Assembly (NCBI GenBank): GCA_037176845.1
Contig: JAYKXP010000095.1
Coordinates: 62,001-126,000, forward strand
From: Paramarasmius palmivorus
Lineage: Eukaryota > Basidiomycota > Agaricomycetes > Agaricales > Marasmiaceae
Length of the DNA: 64,000 nucleotides
Reading direction: 5' to 3'
The notes under the pieces were generated by a model. The model was not told the DNA's origin, searched no databases, and was given only the letters and a program-made list of their open reading frames with translations. This document shows, piece by piece, positions 1 to 11,493 of the stretch (position 1 is the stretch's first letter; each line of letters opens with the position of its first letter). The position numbers were made by a program, and so were the translations under genes.

Positions 1-136
1 CTGCAACCTCCTGGCGATCTAGGAAAAAATGCCACATCAAGACGAGACGCTGCGAATCATCGGTTTTGTAGTCGGATCCCTTGTGCTCATGGTTCTGACC
101 ATGATAGTCATTTGTGGCTCAGACGACGTCTACTAA
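1..136 (+). other. possible end fragment of a membrane-protein gene
   Basis: A short open frame starting at ATG 29 and ending at TAA 134-136 contains a hydrophobic stretch (residues about 10-29, IIGFVVGSLVLMVLTMIVIC) that would span a membrane. A possible splice acceptor (TCTAG at 18-22) lies just before it, so this may be one exon of a gene that begins left of the window. No family is recognised. It could be chance; the following 300 bases hold no convincing continuation. Confidence 0.25.
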
Positions 137-448
137 CGATTAAACCCACATTCATCACTCTCAGGCTACCCGGACACTTTACCAACGATTGAAAAGAAGC
201 GGGACAAATTCATACAAAGAAACCTTAACGGCTTGACCCCCGTCTCGATGACTTGGGTTCTACATATGTCGGGCTCACTTCATTTATTTGCCCTCAAGAT
301 GATTTGGGTTACGAGCACTTCTCATATCGTGAGGCAGACAATGACATACCGCAATATGGTCCATTCTTGTGCCGTTACCATTGTTACTGATTCGGTCCAT
401 CGAGGTAATATGACTATTGACAGTAATTAGAACAGCTAACGAAATCAT

Positions 449-1214
449 TCAAGCGATTCCAGGGAAAAACCACCAAGGTATATCCATCGCATACCTCTCC
501 CACTCCTGCCCAAATGTTTTCTTCATCTGCGTGTCTTCAGCCTGCACCCTGCTAATCCCAACCGCTAATACCCAGCACCACCATGCAGCCCAAATTATCG
601 TCGTCAAGCCCTTCCAGCGGAGCGGTCCACACTCCGTCATCCAGCTCCCTTGCGTAAAATGCGAGAACGTGATACCAGCGACGAGAAGGATGGAACCAGT
701 ATAGGCGGGATGTCGGACGTAGGCGTAGAAACGGTTTGTGATAAGCTTGTGGTCCCGATGGATAGTTAGATCGAACGTGAAAAGGTGGCCAAGGACTTTG
801 AAGCAGTCGAGACGGATGTAAGCGCCGAGAAATAGAGCGACACAACCGATGAAGAACATGGGCGAGATGGTTATCTTGTGGCGATTCGGAGATGTGGTAC
901 TAGGACACGCAACACTTGCAAGGAACGCAGCGGTGGAGGGAGGTTGAAGAGTGCAGAGGTAGCTCAATGTTTCGAATGCTGAGCAAATCCAGAGAACGAT
1001 GGAATGTGCCTATCAGTGGTCCATGTCAGCCATATTAGGCGGTATAATGAAAGTGACGACAATAACGCACTCTAAAGATACATGGCGCTATTTGTAAAAC
1101 CCAATACTCTTCTTTATGATAACGGGTTTGCTCTAGTGTTGGATTCGGAGGTGTCATGGCATAGTGATGTGCAATAGCTTGGGCGATAGTAAGAGATGCT
1201 CTTGTGAGAGACAT
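449..1214 (-). CDS. protein-S-isoprenylcysteine O-methyltransferase-like, copy 1
   Basis: Two exons (1214-1071 and 1009-449) with a 61-nt intron give a 234-residue multi-pass membrane protein. ICMT enzymes sit in the ER membrane and methylate the carboxyl group of farnesylated or geranylgeranylated C-terminal cysteines (Ras-type GTPases, fungal mating pheromones), using S-adenosylmethionine. The family is recognised from the C-terminal signature YVRHPAYTGS followed by a hydrophobic helix, and from the final block FGQEWERYAMDIPWWFFPGI. The start is the ATG in exon 1 (MSLTRASLT); a TATAAA lies about 40 bp upstream. The second half is almost identical to the copy at 4719-5478 on the opposite strand, and the introns are also homologous. 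Membership of the family is near certain; the substrate is inferred. Confidence 0.9.
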
Positions 1215-1253
1215 GATGGGGGAACTTTGGAGAGCAATCGGACGTGCGGTCGG

Positions 1254-1261
1254 TTTATATC
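1254..1261 (-). promoter_or_regulatory. TATA box of ICMT copy 1
   Basis: On the minus strand the sequence reads GATATAAACC, about 40 bp before the start codon at 1214, a usual position for a fungal TATA element given a short leader. Confidence 0.4.
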
Positions 1262-1693
1262 CCCAGGCCATTGGTAATTTGTTTTGTCACTTCCGAGCAC
1301 CGATTCACGGATGACATCATGTCGGCGACTTTTAGCGCCCAGTTGACGCTCATTTTGGAGTTCATGTCAGATTTGACTCGTACCAGGTCAGAATCGACAA
1401 CGACAACGAAGCTACAAACAATGTTCATTATGCACCTGAATGTAAGCCACAGCATTCGTCCAACATCGCTCAAGACGGCGAATCAAATATCACGGGATGC
1501 AGACTAAGACCGCTTCACCTTCAGAATCGTACTTACGATGCTGTAGTTTGATTGTAGCGTACTTAGCGACAAGACAGGTTGACGCCGCGGGCGTCCATGA
1601 TTGCCCGTATTTTCAGAAACAAAACAAAACGCGGTGGTAAATTGATAGTATTTACCGTTTTTGTGAACGATGAGCGAATGGGCGAATCGTCAA

Positions 1694-4071
1694 TCATTTA
1701 CCTACACCTTGTCCACCCAGCTCAGAGTACAAAACATCGTCTCCTTGTTTCTGTCCCTTTCGAGCCTTCTTGAAGTGATTCGAGATCAAGAACGCGACGT
1801 CTTGCAAAGCAGACAAACAAGATTAGTCATACTCGAAACGGGCAGGAGCACAAGACGTACCGAGACTCTGCTCGAAGTTCAACCGTGGATCGCAGAAAGA
1901 CTATCACACAAGTATTAGCACCACCTAAATTTGCGGTACAATCGACGTACCTGGTACCTCAACCCAAGTTCATCCTCACTGAGCTCCATACTTCCACCGA
2001 GGCATTCAGTCACGCTGAACCCTTCGTCATTTAACTCCCCAGTAAACTCTAAACTCACACCACCCAACCGAGAGTTATTCTCAGCATGAATGCGGAGACA
2101 GGACGTCAGTTCACTAATAATGGTGGCAAAATGACGTGTCTTTAAACCCGTGGACGAGGTGAGCGTGCTGTGTACCATTTCCGATGAGCATAACCTAAAA
2201 AGGGGAGGCAACGAAGGCTGCTTACTTTCCATGCATCGGATCACAAACCCAGATGACGGGATGACCAGATTCTTGGATGGCTTTAATGTGGTTTGTGAGA
2301 TAATTGTCGATCTGCATAGATGTCCCGAGATTGAGTCTGTTCTAGAAATAACAAGGTTTGGGGATTAAGACGTACCTTTCCGGCGCCATAACGAGTTATC
2401 AGAGTAACTCTGCCAGAGTCTCGTCCGGGGTTGACAACTATCACAGGACCAAGATTAGCCAAAGAATGGAAACGAGCCACAGAGCATGATGTGTAATCAA
2501 ATGCAAAACAATCCAAACTCACTTTCAAGCAACTTGACTAGCTCGTCCGAGGCCATGGAGGGACCAACTTTGATTCCAATAGGATTTCGGATACCTCTAA
2601 AGTACTCAACATGTGCACCCTCAAGCTGCCTTGTTCGATCTCCAACCCAGATGTAATGCGCCGAGGTGTTGTAGAATGCCTTCTTTTCGCCTCCTGTCAC
2701 CACAGTGGGGGGGATAGGAAACTGTCGCGTGAGTGCTTCTTCGTAGTCGAGCATGAGGCCTTCGTGACTGCGAACGTAGAAGATGAAGCCAACATGATCC
2801 TTTCGACGAACGCACTGAAAACACGGTCTCACCTGGTGTAGAAATCAACTTCTCCAAGTGTACCACGACCACCACCTCTCTCAAAGGAAGCGCTATTTTC
2901 TGCTCCAATGGTTCGGCTGAAATCCAGTGCATCCGAAAGATTCTCCACGATCTGTTCAAATTCTTTTCTATTGGAATAGAAACATCCGTAAGCTGGATGA
3001 GCAAAAAAACACACAGGCACGACGTACCGAAGAGATGGGGAGCGAACATGATTAAGTGACCAATCACTGGGATGATGGCCATGGAGGGACGCAAATCCCG
3101 AAGTCAGAAGTCCTCGTACATAATTTAACGTGGCGGTGGAGTGGAAGTATGCTCTATAGAATTAGGATTATGCTGGTCATTTCCAATGTAGACAAAACTG
3201 ATGCCATACCGCAAGAGTCTATCTGGATCAGGTGTACGGTCGTTGACATCCAATCTTCGAAGGGCGGTAAGCTATTGAATACATGAAGGAGAGGCCTTAG
3301 AGTATACCCATTAACATTATCACCCCTAAAAACCACCTTTATTGACACGCACAGAACAACTGAGAGGAGACCATACCTAAAGCTCAACACTTCTCGATCT
3401 CCAACCTTTTCGGTCTGGCTACTTCTTGGTTTCGCATACTGACCAGCGATTCTCCCAATACGAACCTACATCCTCAAAGTCATTACGAGATCCTCGTGCG
3501 TAAGCCCATTATACTGACCACTGGAAGCCGTGCGCCCCAGATGAGGATCAAAGAAAAGGAAAGAATCAATCCAATCTTTGCCGAAATATTCTCCTGGGAA
3601 CGAGTCAATGAATGAATCGCGTTGGGATTGGGCTATGACGTACATTGGTACAAGCATCAAAACTCTCTGCGCAGTCTCCAGCGTGCAGAAGGAAAGCCTC
3701 ATTGCGCTGAACGAGACCAAGTTGGTAGCGAAGTCGCTCAATCTGCGGAATAGTGGGCAACGTTTAGCTTCAAACCCGCGGTTTCGAGCACTCAAAGAGT
3801 ACATACCTCGGAGGGAGTGACTAAGGGTGGTAAAGTACCCAACTTGGTGAGCACACTGCCAACGAGGTACTCTTGATTAACTAGGGGGCGGCACGCAAGA
3901 CGCAGCCTGGTTTACACACCTCGACAGCTTCTCGTTATCACCGTACTGAACATCCTGAAGAGAATCTTAATGAACGTTCGCAGGGAGGAGGTTCTGGAAG
4001 GTGCTCACCTGCGCGATTGATTTGGATTTCCATGAAGATGGCGACCACGATAAATCACTTTTCGTTGACAT
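1694..4071 (-). CDS. class II DAHP synthase (phospho-2-dehydro-3-deoxyheptonate aldolase)
   Basis: This enzyme condenses phosphoenolpyruvate with erythrose 4-phosphate, the first step of the shikimate pathway to aromatic amino acids. Sixteen exons join in frame to 496 residues: 4071-4009, 3954-3920, 3855-3807, 3742-3644, 3593-3519, 3465-3377, 3325-3308, 3254-3210, 3153-3028, 2967-2833, 2767-2523, 2437-2376, 2311-2226, 2167-1951, 1900-1861, 1800-1694. Class II hallmarks occur in order: WSPSSWKSK start, [10 protein letters not shown] (about residue 73 is the metal-ligand Cys), [70 protein letters not shown] (His ligand), SLEFTGE (Glu ligand) and FCDPRLN (Asp ligand). All four expected metal ligands are present and the length is normal, so it looks functional. 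It lies between two inverted ICMT genes. One exon is only 18 nt. Feedback regulation cannot be judged from sequence. Confidence 0.95.
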
Positions 4072-4718
4072 TCTACCTTTGTATTGCTTGATCTGAGGGA
4101 TCGGCCCGTGGAAGAAAGATGAGAGACAGTAGGAGAGGTAATGAAAGGAGTCAAAGCTCAGGTCAGGCTATATTTGTGAAGAGCAGAAGCGAATATGGAT
4201 ACGAACACGTTTCTTGATGACTGTTTTGGGAGAAGGTGGATGAGCGTGGGAATGTGTCGAGTCACAACCCTACTCCGCCGAAGTTGCCGCGGCACTGTTC
4301 AAAGTCCGCACATTAAGCTTGACGCCATGTGTTGGTAGTCATCATTCATCATTCATTCTTCACGTCGAGGAGTCGTGGTAACCCATCCTGCAAGCTGGCG
4401 GATTATCGGTGAATTGTCTACGTGTCCCAGAGCCCAGGCGTGCAGAAGAACATTGACGGATGGCGTTAATGCGACACTTTCCAGAAACCTCGGCATTCGA
4501 TGGTCTAAAATCGAAAGCTTGAAGCATCCTTGGAACCGCGAGGCGCTCTTCTAATTCTGATGGAGTAGTGAGTACCGCGGAAATTGGGGGTGAATTGTAC
4601 TTCCTCGTTATCCGACATTCCACCAAAACACCGTACCATGCTTTCCTACTCCGAGTAGTATATAATATATATATTGTGGTGCGATGTATCTATCCACTTC
4701 CCCAAGATTCTCTCCATC
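4072..4718. promoter_or_regulatory. divergent promoter region between DAHP synthase and ICMT copy 2
   Basis: About 650 bp separate the two divergently transcribed starts (4071 minus, 4719 plus). On the plus side an AT-alternating run, TATAATATATATATT at 4659-4675, lies 45-60 bp before the ICMT start and is a likely TATA region. No other motif was identified, and short open frames here look like chance. Confidence 0.5.
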
Positions 4719-5478
4719 ATGTCCCTGGCAAGAGCCTTTCTCACTGTCGCTCAAGCTATTGCACACCATTATGCGATGACGCCTCCGAATCCAACAGTGG
4801 AGAAAACGCGCTACCATAAAGAAGAGTGGTGGGTATTACAAGTTGCTCCCTACATTTTCAGAGTGCGTTGTTGTCACTTTCATCATGCCGTCTGGTCTGG
4901 CTGATATACATGATTGATAGGCCCATTCTATCGTGCTCTGGGTCTGCTCAACATTCGAAATATTGAACTACCTATGTGCCCTCTACTTCCCTTCCACTGT
5001 TCCGTTCCCTGCAAACATTGCTTGCCCCAGTACCTCTTCCTCTCATCTCCAAATAACTACCTCCCCAATGTTCCTCATTGGTTGTGTCGCTCTGTTCCTC
5101 GGCGCTTACATCCGTCTCGACTGTTTCAAAGCTCTCGGCCACCTCTTCACCTTTGACCTGACCATTCATCGAGATCACAAGCTTATCACAAATCGTTTCT
5201 ACGCCTACGTCAGGCATCCCGCTTATACAGGCTCTATCCTCCTCGTTGCCGGTATCACGTTTTCACATTTTACGCAAGGGAGCTGGATGACGGAGTGTGG
5301 ACCGCTTCGCTGGAGAAGTTTAGCGATGATCATTTGGGTTGCATGGTGGTGCTGGGTGTTAGCGGTTGGAATTAGCAGGGTGCAGGCGGAGGACGCGCAA
5401 ATGAAGAAGACATTTGGGCAGGAGTGGGAGAGGTATGCGATGGATGTACCTTGGTGGTTCTTCCCTGGGATTGCTTGA
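4719..5478 (+). CDS. protein-S-isoprenylcysteine O-methyltransferase-like, copy 2
   Basis: Two exons (4719-4862 and 4921-5478) with a 58-nt intron encode 233 residues. As in copy 1, the protein has several hydrophobic helices, the YVRHPAYTGS motif and the terminal FGQEWERYAMDVPWWFFPGI block expected for an ER-membrane carboxyl methyltransferase of prenylated proteins. From about residue 95 to the end it differs from copy 1 at only a few positions. The variable part is the loop after the first helices (ALYFPSTVPFPANIACPS here, TLQPPSTAAFLASVACPS in copy 1). The frame is intact and the splice sites GTGCGT and GATAG are shared. The pair looks like a recent inverted duplication around DAHP synthase. 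Confidence 0.9.
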
Positions 5479-7114
5479 GTAGATTCGTGAGTCTTCTTGC
5501 TTACGGTTTCCTCTTGTTGTTTCTGATTCTCATTGTGTTCAGATTGATCTTGAATACGCGGATGGATTGTTTGGATCTGGGATACTTTCTAGACGGACTT
5601 TGTAATGATACAGATTATCATCATGTTCATGGTTGCTACAACCACTCACTACCCAAACACATTTCCTATTTGGCGATTGCAGGGGCGCTTAAGTCCAGAT
5701 TACACAATTAATCGGCCCTTACAGGAATTTTGATGAAATGATTTACAATTCCAGGACATACTGACGGTTTCACGCAGAAATTGAGTTGAGCTAATAATCA
5801 TAGGTCAGGAAAGTTTCGGAGAGAATCAACGGTTATATGTGGCCAAAATGAAAAAAAAAGACAGAACAATTTGCGCAAAGCATTCCAATGGTAGTAGATG
5901 AGATTGGGGTATAGGTTACATTGGATTTTACGGTATCACGTATCACAATAAATTAACAGATCCAATGTGGTGTACTCACGGAAAACAGGGTATTCGCACT
6001 GGAGAAGGACGTGGAGGTTCCGGATGACACTGGCCGTCCATCAATAACATTGCGAAGTAAATTCCTCTTGGGGGTGGAGCTTAGTTTGAACTAATCGTTG
6101 GAGATCAGGTCGCACAATATCGAATTTAACTTAGGTGTTGAGACATTGTGAATTGTTATGCATCACCTCGTCCACGCGTCGTCGTCGTCGTCGTCGTCGT
6201 CGTCATCGTCCCATATAACCTTGGTCTGGGATACAGATGCTTGATAGTTGAAATGTATGTCGCGGTCAAATGGAAGGCCATCACTTGTAGCGCGCACTTC
6301 TGCCTACATCCCATGCTAGTATCTTTACGCTTCTGTCGGTACGATGAGCCGATTGTACCATGAAAACCGTTCTGTTATCATTGAATAGCAAGAGTGAGAA
6401 TATCATGATGATGTAAATCGCATCTGCTGATGCCGTGAATCATTGTGAGATAGGCAGGCTTGTCTAGATATTCTGTTGGTCGGTTTGCTCCGAGCGATTT
6501 CTCATGTACCGATCACTCCAGGAACGAACAACTGCCTCAGAAGCATGAAATTCCCTCATGATATGAAACCTGTGAGTAAGTGCAACATGGGTACGTAGAA
6601 GACCTCCAAAAGACTTCGCTTTCTGGTTATCGTAATGAAATATTTTGCTTATATACGGAGTGACCTCCAAGTCGTGCTACTGACCCTACGCTCAAATAGA
6701 TGTTAGAGCGTATCATCAGGGTTTACAGGTGACAGGTTATATGATAGAGCATCATGAATGCGATGTTCTACACCCAAAGTAATCATTCCATCAGCATTCA
6801 AGAGTTTATACGACTGGGTGGTTTGTCCCAGAGGTGGCAGAGCAGCTTCTGGCATGAGCAATTTGTGCTTCTATCACGCTGTCGTAACCGGCTTCTCGAT
6901 GACGGTGCCGGCCAAGTCTTGCAGCGCCTTTGTCGTGGAGCCGAAATCTCCGAATCAATCACCGGGGCTGTTCAACACACTGCCATCCAGATAGTACCAT
7001 TGATCCTCGTACATAATGAACGATGTTCACAGCCTACGTCCCATAGCGTCTGAAAGCAGTAATGTACAGGGTTTTCTTATAAACATGGACAGCATGAGGC
7101 TCCGATTCTGACCT
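5479..7114. other. gene-poor stretch with an unassigned decayed segment
   Basis: No complete gene is visible. On the minus strand between about 7060 and 6464 several short frames look gene-like (for example YEDQWYYLDGSVLNSPGD and KALQDLAGTVIEKPVTTA) but are interrupted by stops, so a broken gene of unknown family is possible. The rest shows nothing recognisable apart from a trinucleotide repeat. Confidence 0.35.
6178..6210. repeat. GTC microsatellite
   Basis: About ten GTC/GTC-like units in a row, with one imperfect unit (ATC) near the right end, lie in non-coding sequence. Confidence 0.9.
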
Positions 7115-8813
7115 ATGGCCAGTTCGATGTCTCAATCCAGGGCACCTATTGATAAAACTTCCCTCCGCATGTACACGGCAGCAATAGGTGTAAGCTTTCG
7201 TTTGTGGCTCGTCAAGCTGGACTACCCGTTTACTTATTTCCTAGGTCGGGTTCCTGTCATATGGTGACTCAACAACTTCCGCACCAACATAGGCTGACTG
7301 AACTGACTCGCGTGGTACAGGCGGATACGCGGCACTTTTCATGATTAGCCTCTACGTGCTTTTCAAACGGAAATGTCAGAAATACTGGTTACAATCTTCT
7401 CTTTTGACAATCTTGTTCGTTATGGCAACCGCAAGTTTGGTCTTGAACGTAGTCTTGTTGCAAGAGATCTATTCGGCATCACCAGGAGATTATTCGTATA
7501 ACAGAATGCTATGGTCTGAGTTCATCTCCGAAAAGAAGTCGTTTGTAATGCTCAAGAGTTTCTCGTAGGGCATGTACTGCTCGGATCATCTGTCTCTTCA
7601 TCTCCAAGTACGTATAATCCATAAAAATACATATGGTCGCTCATTCCGGTCCACTCTCAAGTATTGTAGCGGACTCAATAATGGTGAGTAAACACCGCAT
7701 GAGAGTGCTCGACTCAGCCACTCATATCCGCACTAAGATTTGGCGTTGCTACGTAGTATGGGAGCGCTTATGGAAGGCGATAATCCTACCGATCCTCATA
7801 TGTATCGCGAATCATGGTAAGTGAATAGTGGGTACTCACTTGATATCTAGTTAACTCTGCATCTGTAGCACTTGCTTTATTCCTCATTTGTCAATACGGC
7901 GGAGGGGTAAATTGGGCGATTGCTTCATACCACTTGGACGACATTATACGTACCGATGATGGGACAGCGCGGAAGCTATCGAACCTGCCTGTTGAGATCA
8001 CCATTTCCGGTGCACTGTATTTCAGTACTGCATTTACTAACCTATTACTGACAGCCCTACTTGGTCCGTTGGTGTACTTCTAATCTATGAATATCTCTGA
8101 CGCAAATGAACAGGGGGGCGGATCTTATATATCAAACGTCAGGTCGTATCATTTCCAAAGTCCTCCGCCACCAGGATGCATAATCTCATTGTAACTGCGA
8201 CGTGGGTACAAACCAATCACTTCATAACCCATGTTTTCCTTACTTTTGACTCGTCAGCATTGAATCTGGTGCTATTTATGCCGTTTCACTCATAATCTAC
8301 GCAGTACTGTTTTTCAGTCTGGTCTCTTATCCCTTCAGACCACGGCGCCTATGCAACTACTGTGATGCTGCAGGGATCCATTAACACGATCGCCGTAAGG
8401 CTTCTTGATATGTGATTCGTCTTGATCGTCGACTGAAACGATTTCAGGGGATCTCTCAAACATTGATTATCGTACGGATCTCTCTGGGTGCTCGGGTCAC
8501 AAACATCGAGACAGAGGTGGCGCCATTGACAAGTCAGAGATGGCAAACCTCTGACAGAACTACCGGCAAGGTGCTCATTATTGGCCCAAGAGAGAATGTC
8601 ACTGTGACAGAATCATCCCTCCAGGATCTCCGTTATCATGCCGTCAGGAATAGGAACGAAAATGTGATATGCCAGTACCGTCAGCAGAATCTGTATGTTA
8701 GCAACATGTACATGAATCCTATATGCGATATGCGTGGCAACCTAGGTCCATCATTCATCAAAACGGCAGTGCATTTTCCTCTCGTACTTGCGATCCGGAT
8801 AGCCAGGTCATAG
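7115..8813 (+). pseudogene. multi-pass (probably 7TM) membrane protein, paralog 1, frameshifted
   Basis: One of three dispersed paralogs in the window (see 16233-17808 and 24041-25532). The family is a mushroom-expanded integral membrane protein without known function; shared blocks are MYTAAIG, a helix after GGYAALF, IWRCYVVW, a helix at TAFTNLLLTALLGGRI, ESGAIYAVSLIIY and the last helix start GISQTLIIVRI. Exons can be followed from ATG 7115 through donor and acceptor pairs that match the paralogs. In the exon after ESGAIY, however, one extra C in a run of C (near 8334) shifts the frame: the expected reading, ending LQGSINTIA, is out of frame and the normal frame stops soon after. The C-terminal exon itself is open to 8813. 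Either a pseudogene or a single sequencing error. Confidence 0.7.
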
Positions 8814-8929
8814 GTCACACCCCCGTCCGGATTGAACAAAATACCCCAAGAGATCATCGTGGGAAACAATGAGCAGTGCTTCTAGTTATCGCTCCGCACG
8901 ACGACGACAGCCTCACTATCAAAAGTAAA

Positions 8930-9164
8930 TGTAACGCGCCCCCTCAATTTGGTTTATCTTGTTCTTTATCACTTATCTGCTTGTCCTTGTTTACTTACAG
9001 CCTCGTACCTAAAAGGCCGGCTACTCGGCTGTACGTACATCATTCGTTGTCTTTGCTTTACTCCCATCACAATCTACAGAGTTGTCGTGCTCTCTCGGCC
9101 TTTGGCCTCGCGTTACCGCCCGCTCGCGTATCGAGCCTCTCGTCGGCGTACAAGCCGCCTTACA
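8930..9164. mobile_element. solo LTR, 235 bp
   Basis: The segment starts TGTAACGCGC and ends GCCTTACA, giving the TGTAA...TTACA inverted ends typical of fungal LTR retrotransposons. It is flanked by a perfect 5-bp target duplication, GTAAA, at 8925-8929 and 9165-9169. No internal retroelement genes are next to it, so it is a solo LTR left by recombination. Open frames crossing it are not genes. Confidence 0.85.
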
Positions 9165-9267
9165 GTAAACAAAAGTTTCTTAAGGTGGTTGAATTACACG
9201 AATTGAATTGTCCGTATTATAGATCCTGTAGTCAAAAAGGAAGCTTCAGGTTGTAACCGTTCTCCCC

Positions 9268-11493
9268 CTATTTGAGGTCTCCTTTGATCAAATCTGCTGC
9301 ACGCTCTGCAGCAATATATACCAAGCCTTGGGGAAGGACCTCAGGTATTTGGGGCTACAAACATCAATATCAGCAAAATCCCACGCATGCATAATTTAAA
9401 GCACTGACAAAGATGGATGCATCCACCACTCTTAACCCTTTCACGCCCTTTACCTTCAGTGCTGAATCGACCACGCCCCCAGGACCCATAGAAGCCGAAG
9501 AGCATGGGTGTGCAAAGAGATTCACATTTTCGCGAACATACTTGGCTTTCGCTTCGTCGGTTGTAGCATTCACTATGTCACCGAATGGATCTTGAACAAG
9601 CCCCTCGAATTGCGGCAGAGAGAAGAATTGTTGGGTCATTTTGATTGCTTCAACGTGAGCATTGATATCAAAATCTGTGCTATAGAGCGCATAGTCGATG
9701 AGTGGCATCTCAAAGGGGTCGGAAGACGCGAGTTTGAGAGATCCACCTGTTGGTTATAGGTGAGAAGGAATGAGCCTGAATTAAGAAAGCACGTACGAGA
9801 CGTAGGGCTAACAACAGCCGTAAGGACACTAATATAGTTCCCTGTTGCCGGTGGTTGTCCTCCGTTAAAGCCATTCTAGACACATCCGAGTTAACAATCG
9901 CATGGAGAACGAAACTATCACTCAGGCTCACCGAGATACCTATCAAGATGTTACCACTCTTAGGTCCTGAAGATGGATCCTTAGAGCCCTCTGGCAGCTT
10001 CCAGATTCCAAACATGGCTGCACCAGCAGCGCTTGCAAAAAGACCTGTCTTGTTCTGCTGCCATTGTGCTAATAGTTCATCTTGAAGATCTGGGTTCCGT
10101 AATACATCGTCAAAGGTATCATTTGCGTTCACGGTATAGCTAACCGACACCGTCGGATGCTCAGTGAGATTTGCACCGACAGCGGGAGAATCCAGTACTA
10201 CAGGGATACCGAGGGCTTTCAAATCTTCCTTGGGCCCGATACCAGAGAGGAGCAGAAGTTGCGGAGTATTCAATGAACCGGCGCTAAGAATAATTTCCTT
10301 CATTGCAGTAACATTGACCTTTGGTCCTGGATAACGATTAGAACACGAGCACATATCATCGACAAAAGAACCAACCGTTTGGATCTGAGGCCAACTGCAC
10401 CACATCCATGAGCAATTCCGGGTAGTCGATTGAAGGCGACGACGACATGATCTTCACGGCTCTCGTATTGATGACAACGTCGAGGTTAGGCCGATTGATT
10501 ACAGGCTGGAGGTAGCCAGTGGCAGCACTATTTCGAATGCCTCCGCCAATTGTGAACTGTATCCAACCTTTGGCGTCACGTTCAATATACACATCATTAT
10601 TGAGCGTAACGTGTGCTCACCTATCCCAATAGTATTTCCTGAATTGTAGTCCAAGTTATAAGCAAATTGACCACTCGATTCCTTGGCGACGTCCTCGATC
10701 GCGAAGTTAACCTTGATGGGTGAGGGCGTCAACGTAATATTGAGCGGACCATCACCATGAGCAGAGGGATCCGCTTCGCCAGTAATGTCACGTCCGTCTT
10801 GGGGTGGAACCAACTTTGAAGTCTGGAAGTGTGATTGGGACACACTAGCCAGCTAGAAGATGAAATAACTCACTCGCAAGTAATATTTCTCGACTGAGTT
10901 CCACGACCAGCCATCGTCATTGGCCAATCGAGCAAAGTTGTCCCAGACATCGTTAGAGCCCCGAGTCCATCCCATGAAGTCTGGAAAGAGATGTGAGTAG
11001 ACTGACTTGGAGATTACTCAAAGACACGGACTAAGAGTACTACTACCGCCCAGTGCAAAGCCTCGTGCTGCGCCCATTGTCCTACCATTAGCACCAGACT
11101 GGGGTACAGTCGTGTAATTCCAATCCACAAGGGTGTTGAACTGTCTGGGCGCGAAAAAGGGTACTTCCGCGTTAAGAATGCCTTCGTTACTGCGTATTGT
11201 TCAGTATCGGCTAGAGAGCACTGACAAAAGACATACTCAACCCCTGCTTCAACAACCAACACCGTGTGTCTCCCATCCTCGGTGAGACGATTTGCAAGAA
11301 CACTGCCCGCGGTCCCACCTAGGTTAAAGTGTTAGCCTCAATAGCGAGGTTTGACGAGTGTAGACATACCACCAATGATGATAAAATCATAAGAAGTAGT
11401 ACTAAGCTCTGGAAGAGAACGCAACAATTTCGCCGATATTGGCGAAAGAGCAATGAGCGTGGAGGCTAGTATAGCCAGCGTAGAGGGAACCAT
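9268..11493 (-). CDS. secreted GMC oxidoreductase (aryl-alcohol oxidase / pyranose dehydrogenase type), catalytic His missing
   Basis: Ten exons join in frame to 582 residues: 11493-11370, 11318-11237, 11189-11047, 10980-10874, 10822-10621, 10567-10376, 10326-9932, 9875-9797, 9746-9409, 9354-9268. The order is a signal peptide ([16 protein letters not shown]), the FAD-binding block [17 protein letters not shown], then [20 protein letters not shown] and [17 protein letters not shown], then the second GMC signature [19 protein letters not shown], and the C-terminal LRVVDASIF. Such enzymes oxidise alcohols or sugars outside the cell, feeding H2O2 or quinone redox cycles in plant-litter decay. 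The first catalytic histidine is kept (AHPCSSASM), but where the family has PxxHxQ this protein reads IPEVLPQ, so the second catalytic His is Leu. The fold should form; normal oxidation activity is doubtful. Confidence 0.9.

Noticed and set aside
8876..9256. Open frame of 126 codons on the plus strand
   Set aside because: It spans the solo LTR 8930-9164 and its composition is that of the repeat; not a gene.
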